Source of the DNA: an uncultured Methanomicrobiales archaeon
GTDB taxonomy: Archaea > Thermoplasmatota > Thermoplasmata > Methanomassiliicoccales > Methanomethylophilaceae
DNA length: 12,505 nucleotides
Assembly: GCA_946528255.1 (NCBI GenBank)
Contig: CAMMYR010000006.1
Span: 1-12,505 of the forward strand
Direction of reading: 5' to 3'
Within the stretch, counting starts at the first letter, position 1. Every line of letters starts with the position of its first letter. Below, piece by piece: positions 6,404 to 12,505 of this stretch. A program made the translations under genes and the position numbers. Under the pieces are notes generated by a model. The model did no database searches and had not been told where the DNA came from. It saw nothing but the letters and a program-made list of their open reading frames with translations.

Positions 6404-7249
6404 TCAGAGGTTCACGGGAGTGATGTGGACTCCCAGTGCCAGCTCCTCCTTGCTCATGCCCATGGCCAGCCCGAAGAGCTGGGACAGGTGGAGAACGGGG
6501 AAGCTGTATCCCAGGTCCTTCTGGACACCGTCGAACTGGAGGTGGCAGAACGGGCAGACGTCGATGATCATCTCGGCCTCGCTCTCCTTCATGTTCTCGA
6601 GGTTGGTCTGGGTGAACTTCTTGGCGACATCGCCGAACGCGGCCTTCAGACCACCGCCGGCTCCGCAGCACAGCATCTTCTGCTTCCTGGGCATGCTCTG
6701 GCATCCGGTGGCCTCGATGAGCTCGTCGAGGATCTTGGGGTCCTCGGGGTCATCCAGTCCCTTGATGTTGCTGGGCTTGAGGAAGTGGCATCCGTAGAAG
6801 GCGGCGACCTTGTAGGACAGGGGGTTGGTGACCTTCTCCTTGATGGCGTCGACACCGACCTCGTTGTAGAGGACCTCGGCGAAGTGGTGGACCTTGGTGG
6901 TTCCCTTGTACTCCATTCCGATCTCCTTGAGGATCTTGTTGACCTCGGCCAGCAGCTCCTTGTCGTGGGCGAGCTCGTGGGCGGCGTCGAACAGGGATCC
7001 GTAGCATCCGTTGCAGATGGTCACGATCTCCAGGCCCTCCTTCTCGGCGAGGGCGAGGTTCCTGGCGGCGGCGGCCAGCCAGGTCTTCCTGTTGAATGCC
7101 CTGATTACTCCGGGAGCGGGGCAGCAGCTCGCGTCCTTCAGGTCGACCAGCTCGATGCCGAGCTTGGCGCAGACCTCTCTCGTGGATTTCTCGATACCGG
7201 GGTATCTGAGGGGTGCGATGCAACCGAGGAAAAATGCGTACTTTGCCAT
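6404..7249 (-). CDS. hdrB: CoB-CoM heterodisulfide reductase subunit B
   Basis: HdrB carries the two noncubane [4Fe-4S] clusters that reduce CoM-S-S-CoB, the last electron acceptor of methanogenesis. Both cysteine-rich CCG motifs fit the family pattern CX31-39CCX35-36CXXC exactly: Cys10, Cys42-43, Cys79/82, and Cys154, Cys194-195, Cys232/235. The 281-residue length is normal. The start is the ATG at 7249, five bases after the hdrC stop, with AGGAG overlapping the end of hdrC; the frame stays open far upstream but only as antisense of hdrC codons. The hdrA subunit is not adjacent, so the flavin subunit must be supplied from elsewhere. Confidence 0.96.
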   Translation of the reverse strand: MAKYAFFLGCIAPLRYPGIEKSTREVCAKLGIELVDLKDASCCPAPGVIRAFNRKTWLAAAARNLALAEKEGLEIVTICNGCYGSLFDAAHELAHDKELLAEVNKILKEIGMEYKGTTKVHHFAEVLYNEVGVDAIKEKVTNPLSYKVAAFYGCHFLKPSNIKGLDDPEDPKILDELIEATGCQSMPRKQKMLCCGAGGGLKAAFGDVAKKFTQTNLENMKESEAEMIIDVCPFCHLQFDGVQKDLGYSFPVLHLSQLFGLAMGMSKEELALGVHITPVNL

Positions 7250-7254
7250 TTGAA

Positions 7255-7752
7255 TCACTCCTGAGTAATGGAATCGAATCCCGTGAGGGACAGGATCTTG
7301 TCGAGGTCGGCCTTGGCCTTGTCGTTGGACAGGACGGTGGGCGGGAGCTCGGGCAGTCCGATCTCCTTCCTGAGGGCGGAGATCTTGTCGTCCACCTTGA
7401 CGGCGTGTCCGAAGGCGGCCAGGTTCTTGGCGGTTCCCTTGTGCTGGGGCCTCATGTGTCCCTCTGCGACGGCGATGTTCCTGAGGGCGATGACGATGTC
7501 GACGATGGGGACCTGGCGGGGGCACCTCTCGACACAGGTGTAGCAGGTGCTGCACTCCCAGAGCTCGTCGGAGTTGATGATCTCGTCCTTGAGTCCGAGC
7601 TGGGCCATCCTCATGAGCTTCCTGACCCTGTAGGAGGTCTGCCTCCCGGAGGGGCAGCCCGCGGTGCAGGTTCCGCACTGGAAGCACATCTTGACTTCCT
7701 CGCCGCCGGCAGCGGCGATCTCTTTGTAGAAATCGGGGTTGGGCGTAACCAT
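7255..7752 (-). CDS. hdrC: CoB-CoM heterodisulfide reductase subunit C
   Basis: This 165-residue iron-sulfur protein passes electrons from HdrA to HdrB. Two complete CX2CX2CX3CP motifs bind cubane [4Fe-4S] clusters: Cys23/26/29/33 and Cys67/70/73/77. No membrane segment is present, so this is the soluble HdrABC type rather than the membrane HdrDE type. The start is the ATG at 7752. No strong ribosome site precedes it, and the TATA box lies only about 35 bases upstream, implying a very short leader. It is the first gene of the two-gene hdrCB unit and is separated by 148 bases from the regulator gene upstream. Confidence 0.96.
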   Translation of the reverse strand: MVTPNPDFYKEIAAAGGEEVKMCFQCGTCTAGCPSGRQTSYRVRKLMRMAQLGLKDEIINSDELWECSTCYTCVERCPRQVPIVDIVIALRNIAVAEGHMRPQHKGTAKNLAAFGHAVKVDDKISALRKEIGLPELPPTVLSNDKAKADLDKILSLTGFDSITQE

Positions 7753-7780
7753 AGTAATCGAGCCGATGGACGATTTTCCT

Positions 7781-7831
7781 TGTATTTAATAGGGTATGAT
7801 TTTTCGTGGATGCTATTATCCTTTTGGATAA
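7781..7831 (-). promoter_or_regulatory. hdrCB promoter with upstream palindrome
   Basis: TATTAAATACA on the minus strand (7781-7791) is a good TATA box, about 35 bases before the hdrC ATG. Twenty-four bases further upstream lies a perfect inverted repeat TTATCC-TTTT-GGATAA (7816-7831), placed where archaeal activators bind. Its link to any particular regulator is unproven. Confidence 0.55.
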
Positions 7832-7832
7832 A

Positions 7833-7896
7833 GCCCCGGTCCCGATAATCGGCGATTCCGCTACCGGAACCGTCGGAAATAGCCTCCAAACGGGGC
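7833..7896 (-). other. Inverted-repeat-rich, possibly structured RNA segment downstream of regulator gene
   Basis: Immediately after the regulator stop the minus strand has an outer GCCCCG/CGGGGC pairing (7891-7896 with 7833-7838) enclosing TTCCG-GTAG-CGGAA (7855-7868) and CCGAT-T-ATCGG (7842-7852). It would lie in the 3' untranslated region of the regulator mRNA and could be a terminator, a processed RNA end or an unnamed structured RNA. I match it to no known RNA family. Confidence 0.35.
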
Positions 7897-7900
7897 ATTT

Positions 7901-8722
7901 TTATTTAGGCTGGCCTAAGAATCGGATGCTCCTGGACTTCGCCGCCCTCATGACCTTGGCGATGTTCCTGGTCTCCTCGCGGTAGATCGCGGTGACCGCA
8001 TGGCGGAGCATGTTGGGGTCTATGGCGCTCTTGAGCCTCAGGTTCTTCCTTATCAGCATGAGCTCGTCGATGAAGAAGCTCTTATTGGAACCGAGGAGGT
8101 CCGACAGCGAGAATGTCTCCGCATCGATGCTGTATTCCCTTCCTTCGGAATCCATGAACATGAACGCGACCCTCTGGGCACCGTACCTGTACCTGATGAA
8201 CGATGGGCCGTTATCGACCAGCACCATGCCGATGTAGCCGATCTCGTCCATGACGAACTCCTCCGCATCGAACAGGTACAGGGGGTCGTCGATGATCGCC
8301 AGGTCGGCGCGCCCCTCCCTCATCATCCTGATGTTGTACTCGTCGTCGGAGACGATGATGTGGGCGTTGGGGATCTTGGCGGAGGAGAGGACGGACATCA
8401 TGAGGTCCTCGGTGACCGGGCTGCAGCACACGGTGAAACCATGCTCGATATCCCCGCGGTAGGTCATTGAATCGGCGATGCTGGCTATCTTCTCCCCCTC
8501 CTCTGTCAGCGACGATCCGGAGGGGGTGGTCTTCAGCACCGGGGAACCCACCGCATCCTCGATGTTGGAGATGTACTTGTGGAGGACCGGGACCGATATC
8601 CCCAGGCTCCTGGCGGCGGCGGTCTGGCTGCCGGTGCTCTTGACGGCCGACAGGGCCTCCAGCTGCCTGTACGTCACTGTCTTGCCGTTGATCACCAGGG
8701 AGGTCTGAGGGACTATGTCCAT
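7901..8722 (-). CDS. LysR/ModE-like one-component transcriptional regulator
   Basis: This 273-residue protein has a winged helix-turn-helix at about residues 16-80 (YRQLEALSAV, then AAARSLGIS as the recognition region, and a LTEEGEKI wing end) of the type shared by LysR and ModE. Residues about 93-200 read like one lobe of a periplasmic-binding-protein ligand domain (FTVCCSPVTEDLM, then GRADLAIIDDPLYLF). The rest is helical and basic at the end. The ligand is unknown; molybdate, another anion or a small organic molecule are guesses. The start ATG at 8722 lies about 26 bases from an A+T-rich TATA (8741-8753), suggesting a leaderless mRNA. It is divergent from the peptidase/exchanger unit with only 75 bases between starts, so that unit and its own gene are the obvious targets. 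The hdrCB unit downstream is a second possibility. Confidence 0.82.
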   Translation of the reverse strand: MDIVPQTSLVINGKTVTYRQLEALSAVKSTGSQTAAARSLGISVPVLHKYISNIEDAVGSPVLKTTPSGSSLTEEGEKIASIADSMTYRGDIEHGFTVCCSPVTEDLMMSVLSSAKIPNAHIIVSDDEYNIRMMREGRADLAIIDDPLYLFDAEEFVMDEIGYIGMVLVDNGPSFIRYRYGAQRVAFMFMDSEGREYSIDAETFSLSDLLGSNKSFFIDELMLIRKNLRLKSAIDPNMLRHAVTAIYREETRNIAKVMRAAKSRSIRFLGQPK

Positions 8723-8797
8723 GCAGTGACGACTGTTACCCTAAAAGATAAAACTTCCCGCGCAGGCCAAATATACGACGTCGCCGATTACCGCACT
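8723..8797. promoter_or_regulatory. Divergent promoter region between regulator and peptidase
   Basis: Two TATA boxes point outward: TTTTATCTTTTAG for the minus-strand regulator (8741-8753) and AAATATAC for the plus-strand peptidase (8769-8776). Each lies about 25 bases from its start codon, so both transcripts are probably leaderless. A shared regulator site could control both; short candidates are CAGT/ACTG (8724-8735) and CGACGTCG (8776-8783), neither convincing alone. Confidence 0.6.
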
Positions 8798-9838
8798 ATG
8801 AGATTCCCCCGCCCGATCCGCAAGGGGGACGCCATAGGCGTCACCGCACCCTCGTCGGGGATCACCGATCCCCTTGACCTGGTCCGCCAATCCTCGGCGG
8901 TATCCCAGCTCGGGCTGAGGGGGTACGATGTCAGGATGACCCGCAACGTTTTCACCGACGAAGGCGGGAGGAGCTCCTCCGGCGGGGAGAAATGCGAACA
9001 GTTCGCATCCCTGCTGAGGGATCCTGATGTAGGCTGCATCGTGGCCGCCAAGGGAGGCGATTATCAGATAGATATGCTGCCTATCTTCGACTGGGGCCTG
9101 TGGGAGCAGGAGCCGAAATGGTTCCAGGGATACTCCGACAACACGGTGTTGGCGTTCAAGGCCACCGCGGAGCACGACATAGCCAGCATATACGCCGGCA
9201 ATTTCTCCGATTTCGGCATGAGGCCCTGGCATCGGAGCATCGAGGACGACCTCGCGCTGCTAGAGGGGAAGGCATCGCAGTTCCAGTCCTACCCGTTCCA
9301 CGAGGACGGCTTCCACGACAGGGTCACCGGCACCGAGGCGGTGTCCGACGACTCCCCCACATGGTGGATGGCCCAGTACTGCGAGGAGAGGTTCTCCGGA
9401 AGGCTGATCGGGGGATGCATGGACGTCCTGGAATGGTTCGTCCGCACGGATTCCGCCGATCCCTCACGCTTCATCGGGGACTACGGCTCCGACGGGATAG
9501 TCTGGTACATGGAGACGTACGATATGGATGCCGACCGCGTGAGGAAGATGTTCTCCCTCATGGGGGAGAAGGGTTGGCTGAAGGATGCATCCGGTTTCGT
9601 CTTCGGCAGGCCGCTGTTCTTCGAAGGAGAATACATCGATACCGTCATGGACTGCATATCAGATCTGGAGGTTCCAGCCGTTTTCGATGCGGATGTGGGC
9701 CACAAGGCCCCCAGGATGCCGTTCGTGAACGGTGCGCTGGCCGATTTCGCCGTCTCCGACGGCGCGTGCACCCTGAAGTACGCTTTCCGGCGATTGGGCA
9801 ACGGTTATAATATCAATCCACGCTCGGAGTGGCGATGA
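8798..9838 (+). CDS. S66-family serine peptidase (LD-carboxypeptidase / MccF-like)
   Basis: The 346-residue product fits the S66 family. The nucleophile Ser113 lies in GYSD. The other triad members are Glu239 in WYMETYD and His302 in VGHKAP, followed by PFVNGA, which corresponds to the family's leucine-proline-glycine loop. The opening segment KGDAIGVTAPSS is also typical. Known members cleave L,D-bonds in bacterial murein tetrapeptides or, as MccF, inactivate microcin-C-like aminoacyl-nucleotide toxins. Archaea lack murein, so self-immunity or detoxification, or hydrolysis of bacterial peptides taken up from surroundings, is more plausible than wall recycling. No signal peptide is seen, so it acts in the cytoplasm. 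The start is the ATG at 8798, about 25 bases after the TATA box. Its stop overlaps the exchanger start (ATGA), indicating translational coupling. Confidence 0.88.
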   Translation: MRFPRPIRKGDAIGVTAPSSGITDPLDLVRQSSAVSQLGLRGYDVRMTRNVFTDEGGRSSSGGEKCEQFASLLRDPDVGCIVAAKGGDYQIDMLPIFDWGLWEQEPKWFQGYSDNTVLAFKATAEHDIASIYAGNFSDFGMRPWHRSIEDDLALLEGKASQFQSYPFHEDGFHDRVTGTEAVSDDSPTWWMAQYCEERFSGRLIGGCMDVLEWFVRTDSADPSRFIGDYGSDGIVWYMETYDMDADRVRKMFSLMGEKGWLKDASGFVFGRPLFFEGEYIDTVMDCISDLEVPAVFDADVGHKAPRMPFVNGALADFAVSDGACTLKYAFRRLGNGYNINPRSEWR

Positions 9839-11085
9839 TTTGGATCGCGGTGTGCCTTGTAGCAGGGGCGGTCATGCTCTATTTCGGATCGGAGTGGCTG
9901 GTCCGCGGAGCCAAGGGGCTCGCCCTCCGTCTCGGGGTATCGCCGTTCGTCATCGGGCTCACCATCGTGGCATTCGGATCCTCCGCGCCCGAATGCATAA
10001 CCTCGGTGGTTAGCACCGATGAGCCATCGATAATCATCGGGAACGTAGTAGGGAGCAATATAGCCAACGTCGGCATGGCTATAGGTTTGGCCGCGCTGGC
10101 CGGCCCCATGGCCGCCAAATACGAATCGATGAGAATCGAGATATCTGCCATGATCGCGACGGCCGTCGGGCTGTGCGCCCTGGGATTCATGGGGGACGTG
10201 GGGAGGATATCTGGAATATGCATGATTGCCCTGCTATTCGTCTTCCTATACGTGGTGTTCACCAGCAAGAAATCCGACGATTCCGGCAAGGAGATGTACG
10301 AGAGCGATTCGTCTGAACCGGATCAGATGAAGACATGGCTGCTATGTGTTCTGTGCGTCGTGGGCATGGTTCTGCTCTACTTCGGCGCCAAGTACTTCAT
10401 CGCCGGTGCCAAGGACCTGGCGGAGCTCATCGGCGTTTCCGATCTGGTCATTGGTCTGGTGGTCGTGGCCATAGGGACATCCCTGCCGGAGATCTGCATC
10501 AGCACCCTGGCCGCAAGGAAGGGCGAGGCCGATCTGGCGGTCGCCAACATCGTGGGCAGCAACATCTTCAACATACTGTTCGTCCTGGGAATCGGCGCGG
10601 TCCTGGTGGATGTCCCGATAACCGATTCTGTCCTGACGTTCCATCTGCCCGTGATGCTGCTGTTCAGCGTGGCTATGTATCTGGTCGTGAGGTCCAAAGG
10701 CAGGATAGACAGGCCTATCGGAGCGGTATTCGTCGGGATGTACGCCTGCTACATCGGGATAATGGCAATGGTACCGTCCCTGATGATGCGATCCGAAAAT
10801 TATGATAAAGGGGCGAGAGCCCCTGTTTTGACCCCATCGGCACAACTGCGCCACGGGGGCGGCATCGGGGATTCCGAAGGACGGAGCGATGCAGGACACG
10901 GGCTCCGCATCGTATGCGGGAAGCCCCTCCAGCATCTCGGACTCCACATCCTCTGGCTCATCCTCTTCCTCCTCGTCAGGCAACTGGAGGGCGAAATGTC
11001 CGCCGACGCAGAGGATGACGATGATTCCCAGCACGATGATGCCCTGGATCTTGTTATCCAAATCCATGATCGAGAGAATATTTAG
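9835..11085 (+). CDS. Sodium/calcium-type cation exchanger (CaCA family, YrbG-like) with anomalous C-terminal extension
   Basis: This inner-membrane antiporter has about ten transmembrane helices in two inverted halves. The alpha repeats are clear: GSSAPE...GNVVGSNIANV at residues 48-79 and GTSLPE...ANIVGSNIFNI at 214-247, with the conserved acidic and Asn/Ser ion ligands. An acidic cytoplasmic loop at about 145-165 separates the halves. The start is the ATG at 9835 with GGAG five bases upstream, overlapping the peptidase stop; a GTG at 9829 overlaps that site. Family members end near 310-325 residues, and here TM10 finishes by about residue 317. TGATAA sits out of frame at 10803-10808, right before a terminator, but the actual frame continues to 11085 (416 residues). 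The last 90 or so residues are antisense to a small minus-strand gene and are probably an artefact or a frameshift product. The exported ion could be Ca2+ or another divalent cation. Confidence 0.88.
   Translation: MIWIAVCLVAGAVMLYFGSEWLVRGAKGLALRLGVSPFVIGLTIVAFGSSAPECITSVVSTDEPSIIIGNVVGSNIANVGMAIGLAALAGPMAAKYESMRIEISAMIATAVGLCALGFMGDVGRISGICMIALLFVFLYVVFTSKKSDDSGKEMYESDSSEPDQMKTWLLCVLCVVGMVLLYFGAKYFIAGAKDLAELIGVSDLVIGLVVVAIGTSLPEICISTLAARKGEADLAVANIVGSNIFNILFVLGIGAVLVDVPITDSVLTFHLPVMLLFSVAMYLVVRSKGRIDRPIGAVFVGMYACYIGIMAMVPSLMMRSENYDKGARAPVLTPSAQLRHGGGIGDSEGRSDAGHGLRIVCGKPLQHLGLHILWLILFLLVRQLEGEMSADAEDDDDSQHDDALDLVIQIHDRENI
10800..11067 (-). CDS. Putative small single-pass membrane protein (3' end uncertain)
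   Basis: From the ATG at 11067 the minus strand encodes a hydrophobic helix at residues about 8-28 (IQGIIVLGIIVILCVGG), then a strongly acidic DEEEEDEPEDVESE stretch and a short polar domain with two Cys. A TATA-like TTTAAGTAT (11088-11096) lies about 25 bases upstream, suggesting a leaderless mRNA. Both points favour a real gene over the plus-strand frame that reads the same bases. The end is not determined: in the frame as given it stays open to 10342, deep in the exchanger, and the later part reads like an antisense shadow. The nearest stop, in another frame, is TAA at 10800-10802. A frame error or unusual overlap is possible. No family is recognised. Confidence 0.45.
10810..10829 (+). terminator. 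Terminator hairpin inside the exchanger frame
   Basis: GGGGC-GAGA-GCCCC with a GNRA-type loop is followed by TGTTTT. It begins two bases after an out-of-frame TGATAA and lies where the exchanger family normally ends, so it is the likely natural 3' end of the peptidase-exchanger transcript. On the other strand the hairpin is followed by TTTATCATAATTTT and may also act as a terminator. Confidence 0.6.
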
Positions 11086-11087
11086 GC

Positions 11088-11096
11088 ATACTTAAA
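11088..11096 (-). promoter_or_regulatory. TATA box of the small membrane-protein gene
   Basis: TTTAAGTAT lies about 25 bases before the ATG at 11067 and just after the stop codon of the hydantoinase-family gene at 11102, the only non-coding stretch between them. Confidence 0.45.
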
Positions 11097-11101
11097 CATT
11101 G

Positions 11102-12505
11102 TCAGGGCCATCGGTCCGAGCGGGACCTTGGCTTGCCCACTCCCTTCACGGTGACTTTCATCTCTGCGATAAGCTCGTTGTGCAGGGCGTCGACCATGAT
11201 CGAGGTCTCCTTCGCATCCACGGTGATGACCACATCCTCGGCGAGGGCGCTGTCCATGGCCTCCTGTACGAACTTCCTGCCCTGCTCCTCGGCGAATTTC
11301 AATCCCTCCTTGAAGGATTCTATGTAGAACCTGCCGAGCCTGGAGTAAACGGTGCAAGCGGGGTCCGCGCCATCGACCTTGGCCGTGGGCTGGAACATGT
11401 CGTCCGCCTTCCACTGGTAGTAGTGGCGGTGCAGGCTCGCCCCCGACACGGGCTGCACTATGAACTCTATCTGCTCCTCGATCTTCCCGATTATGGCGCC
11501 GACGGCGTTCCCCACATCGTAGTTCTCCGGGATGATGAGGGTGGTGCCCAGCCTCTTGGCGACCTCCGGCAGCATATCGTAGGTGGGCCCTCCGATACCG
11601 ACGATGGGCTTGGTGATCGTCACCTTGAAGCGGTAATCCCTGCCGTCCCTGCCGTTGACCGACTGGTCCACTAGATTCAGCCCGAATCCGTCCAGGTCCA
11701 GGATGCCCTTGTCCTCGTATACGACCTTCCTTATGATCTCCTTGGAGATCTTGTCAGTGACCATCCCGTCCACCCTGGCAATGAGCTCCTCGGGGGTCAG
11801 TTCCAGCTTGCGCGCGACGATTCCTATGGCGAGGCGGGACGCCTCCGCATCGTAGGCGGTGAACTCGCCGCGGGCGTGCATCATATCTGTGGGGGTCAGC
11901 CCGACCCTCTGCACCAGTCCCAGCTCCTCCATCCTCGGGATGTCGAAGGCCGCCGGGTTCTCGTGCAGGGCGGTCTTGGCCTCCGGGAGGGAGCGGGGAT
12001 CCCCGGAGATCAGATCGAGGAACCTGGCATCCGCCTCGGAGACCATCCCGGGCTTCGGGTCCTTCAGCTTGATGAAGAACTCCGTATCCATGATGATGTT
12101 GCGCTCGTACTTCGCTTCGGGGAACTCCACCGGCTGGCGGGCCATGATGGCCTCCAGCCTGCCGCGGAGCGACGGGTATTTGCTGGATGCGACGCACACC
12201 GGCATCACCTTCAGCGATGACATGTAGAGGTTCTTCCCGTTCAGGATCACCCTGCTGTCCCCTCCCAGGCCCGCCGTGGTGATCTCCGCGGCCATGACCC
12301 TGGTGCGGTATCCCCCTATGATGGCGCCCTCCGGGTCCAGATGCGGCCTGCCGTCCCTGATGACGCCGATATCGGTGGTGGTCCCGCCGATGTCCACGAC
12401 TATGGAATCCAGGCAACCAGCCAGCTTGTTGGCCCCGTTGATGGAGGATGCGGGCCCGGACAGGATGGTCTCGATGGGCCTCTCCCTGGCCATGGCCTCG
12501 CTCAT
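11102..12505 (-). CDS. Hydantoinase/oxoprolinase-family protein, C-terminal part (runs off right edge)
   Basis: At least 467 residues of an ASKHA-fold protein of the HyuA/OxoPase family, whose members hydrolyse 5-membered cyclic amides with ATP. Visible family marks are the LSGPASS segment, the phosphate-binding VDIGGTTTD at about residues 37-45 of the visible part, and the late GIGGPTYDMLP...IIPENYDVGNAVGAIIG segment. The Met at the window edge (SEAMARERP) is internal in this family. The N-terminal 170-200 residues, with the first DxGGTxTD motif, lie outside, so the gene continues beyond 12505. The C-terminus ends in a short basic tail. The substrate cannot be told from the sequence: methanogens carry several paralogues of uncertain function. 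It is transcribed toward the small membrane-protein gene and no partner gene is visible. Confidence 0.9.
   Translation of the reverse strand: MSEAMARERPIETILSGPASSINGANKLAGCLDSIVVDIGGTTTDIGVIRDGRPHLDPEGAIIGGYRTRVMAAEITTAGLGGDSRVILNGKNLYMSSLKVMPVCVASSKYPSLRGRLEAIMARQPVEFPEAKYERNIIMDTEFFIKLKDPKPGMVSEADARFLDLISGDPRSLPEAKTALHENPAAFDIPRMEELGLVQRVGLTPTDMMHARGEFTAYDAEASRLAIGIVARKLELTPEELIARVDGMVTDKISKEIIRKVVYEDKGILDLDGFGLNLVDQSVNGRDGRDYRFKVTITKPIVGIGGPTYDMLPEVAKRLGTTLIIPENYDVGNAVGAIIGKIEEQIEFIVQPVSGASLHRHYYQWKADDMFQPTAKVDGADPACTVYSRLGRFYIESFKEGLKFAEEQGRKFVQEAMDSALAEDVVITVDAKETSIMVDALHNELIAEMKVTVKGVGKPRSRSDRWP

Noticed and set aside
7250..7687. In-frame upstream extension of hdrB
   Set aside because: Family alignment begins at MAKYAFFLGC, with AGGAG in place; the upstream part overlaps hdrC and is Arg/His-rich shadow.
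7611..7898. 95-codon minus-strand frame starting just after the regulator
   Set aside because: It runs into hdrC in a different frame, covers the hdrC promoter, and its second half is an obvious shadow.
1..12505. CRISPR array, insertion sequence, integrase, prophage or toxin-antitoxin pair
   Set aside because: No regularly spaced direct repeats, terminal inverted repeats with a transposase, or characteristic protein motifs were seen on either strand.
12477..12505. Met at the right edge as the true start of the hydantoinase-family gene
   Set aside because: The family has about 170-200 residues, including the first phosphate-binding motif, before this point; the Met is internal and the gene continues outside the window.

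Overview
The window is archaeal and most probably comes from a methanogen of the Thermoplasmata/Methanomassiliicoccales type. The evidence is an archaeal eS1 (S3Ae) ribosomal protein, an elongator tRNA-Met with an intron at position 37/38, TATA-box promoters with several apparently leaderless starts, and a complete hdrC-hdrB pair with both CCG cluster motifs. A large secreted protein with InlB-like repeats also suits a gut-associated lineage. Base composition is G+C-rich in genes, with sharply A+T-rich promoter patches. The lineage is inferred from gene types; no search was run.

Layout, left to right. Positions 2-895 (minus) hold an open reading frame that starts as AMMECR1 and continues without a stop into the N-terminal part of a dihydroorotase, which runs off the left edge. 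Upstream of it, on the same strand and closely packed, are a Lys/Ala-rich coiled-coil protein (873-1382) and an ArsA/Get3-family ATPase with a C-terminal alpha-crystallin-like domain (1384-2559), transcribed from a promoter that carries a 14-bp inverted repeat. Next come tRNA-Met (2648-2752) and eS1 (2862-3605), both minus. A large surface protein (3729-6242, minus) has a signal peptide, a big N-terminal ectodomain of unknown fold, three InlB/Flg_new-type repeats and a C-terminal membrane anchor.

Positions 6404-7752 (minus) are hdrC-hdrB, the catalytic part of heterodisulfide reductase, with its own TATA box and an upstream palindrome. A LysR/ModE-like one-component regulator (7901-8722, minus) is divergent from a two-gene plus-strand unit: an S66 LD-carboxypeptidase/MccF-like serine peptidase (8798-9838) that overlaps by ATGA a Na+/Ca2+-type cation exchanger (from 9835). 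The exchanger frame fails to stop where the family normally ends, just before a hairpin-plus-T-run terminator, and runs on antisense through a small single-pass membrane protein gene (start 11067, minus). The right edge is the C-terminal two-thirds of a hydantoinase/oxoprolinase-family protein (minus, running off the window).

The best candidates for something new are the AMMECR1-dihydroorotase in-frame joint, the ArsA/coiled-coil pair, the regulator-controlled peptidase/exchanger unit, and the disputed tail-to-tail region at 10.8-11.1 kb. I found no CRISPR array, insertion sequence, prophage or integrase.
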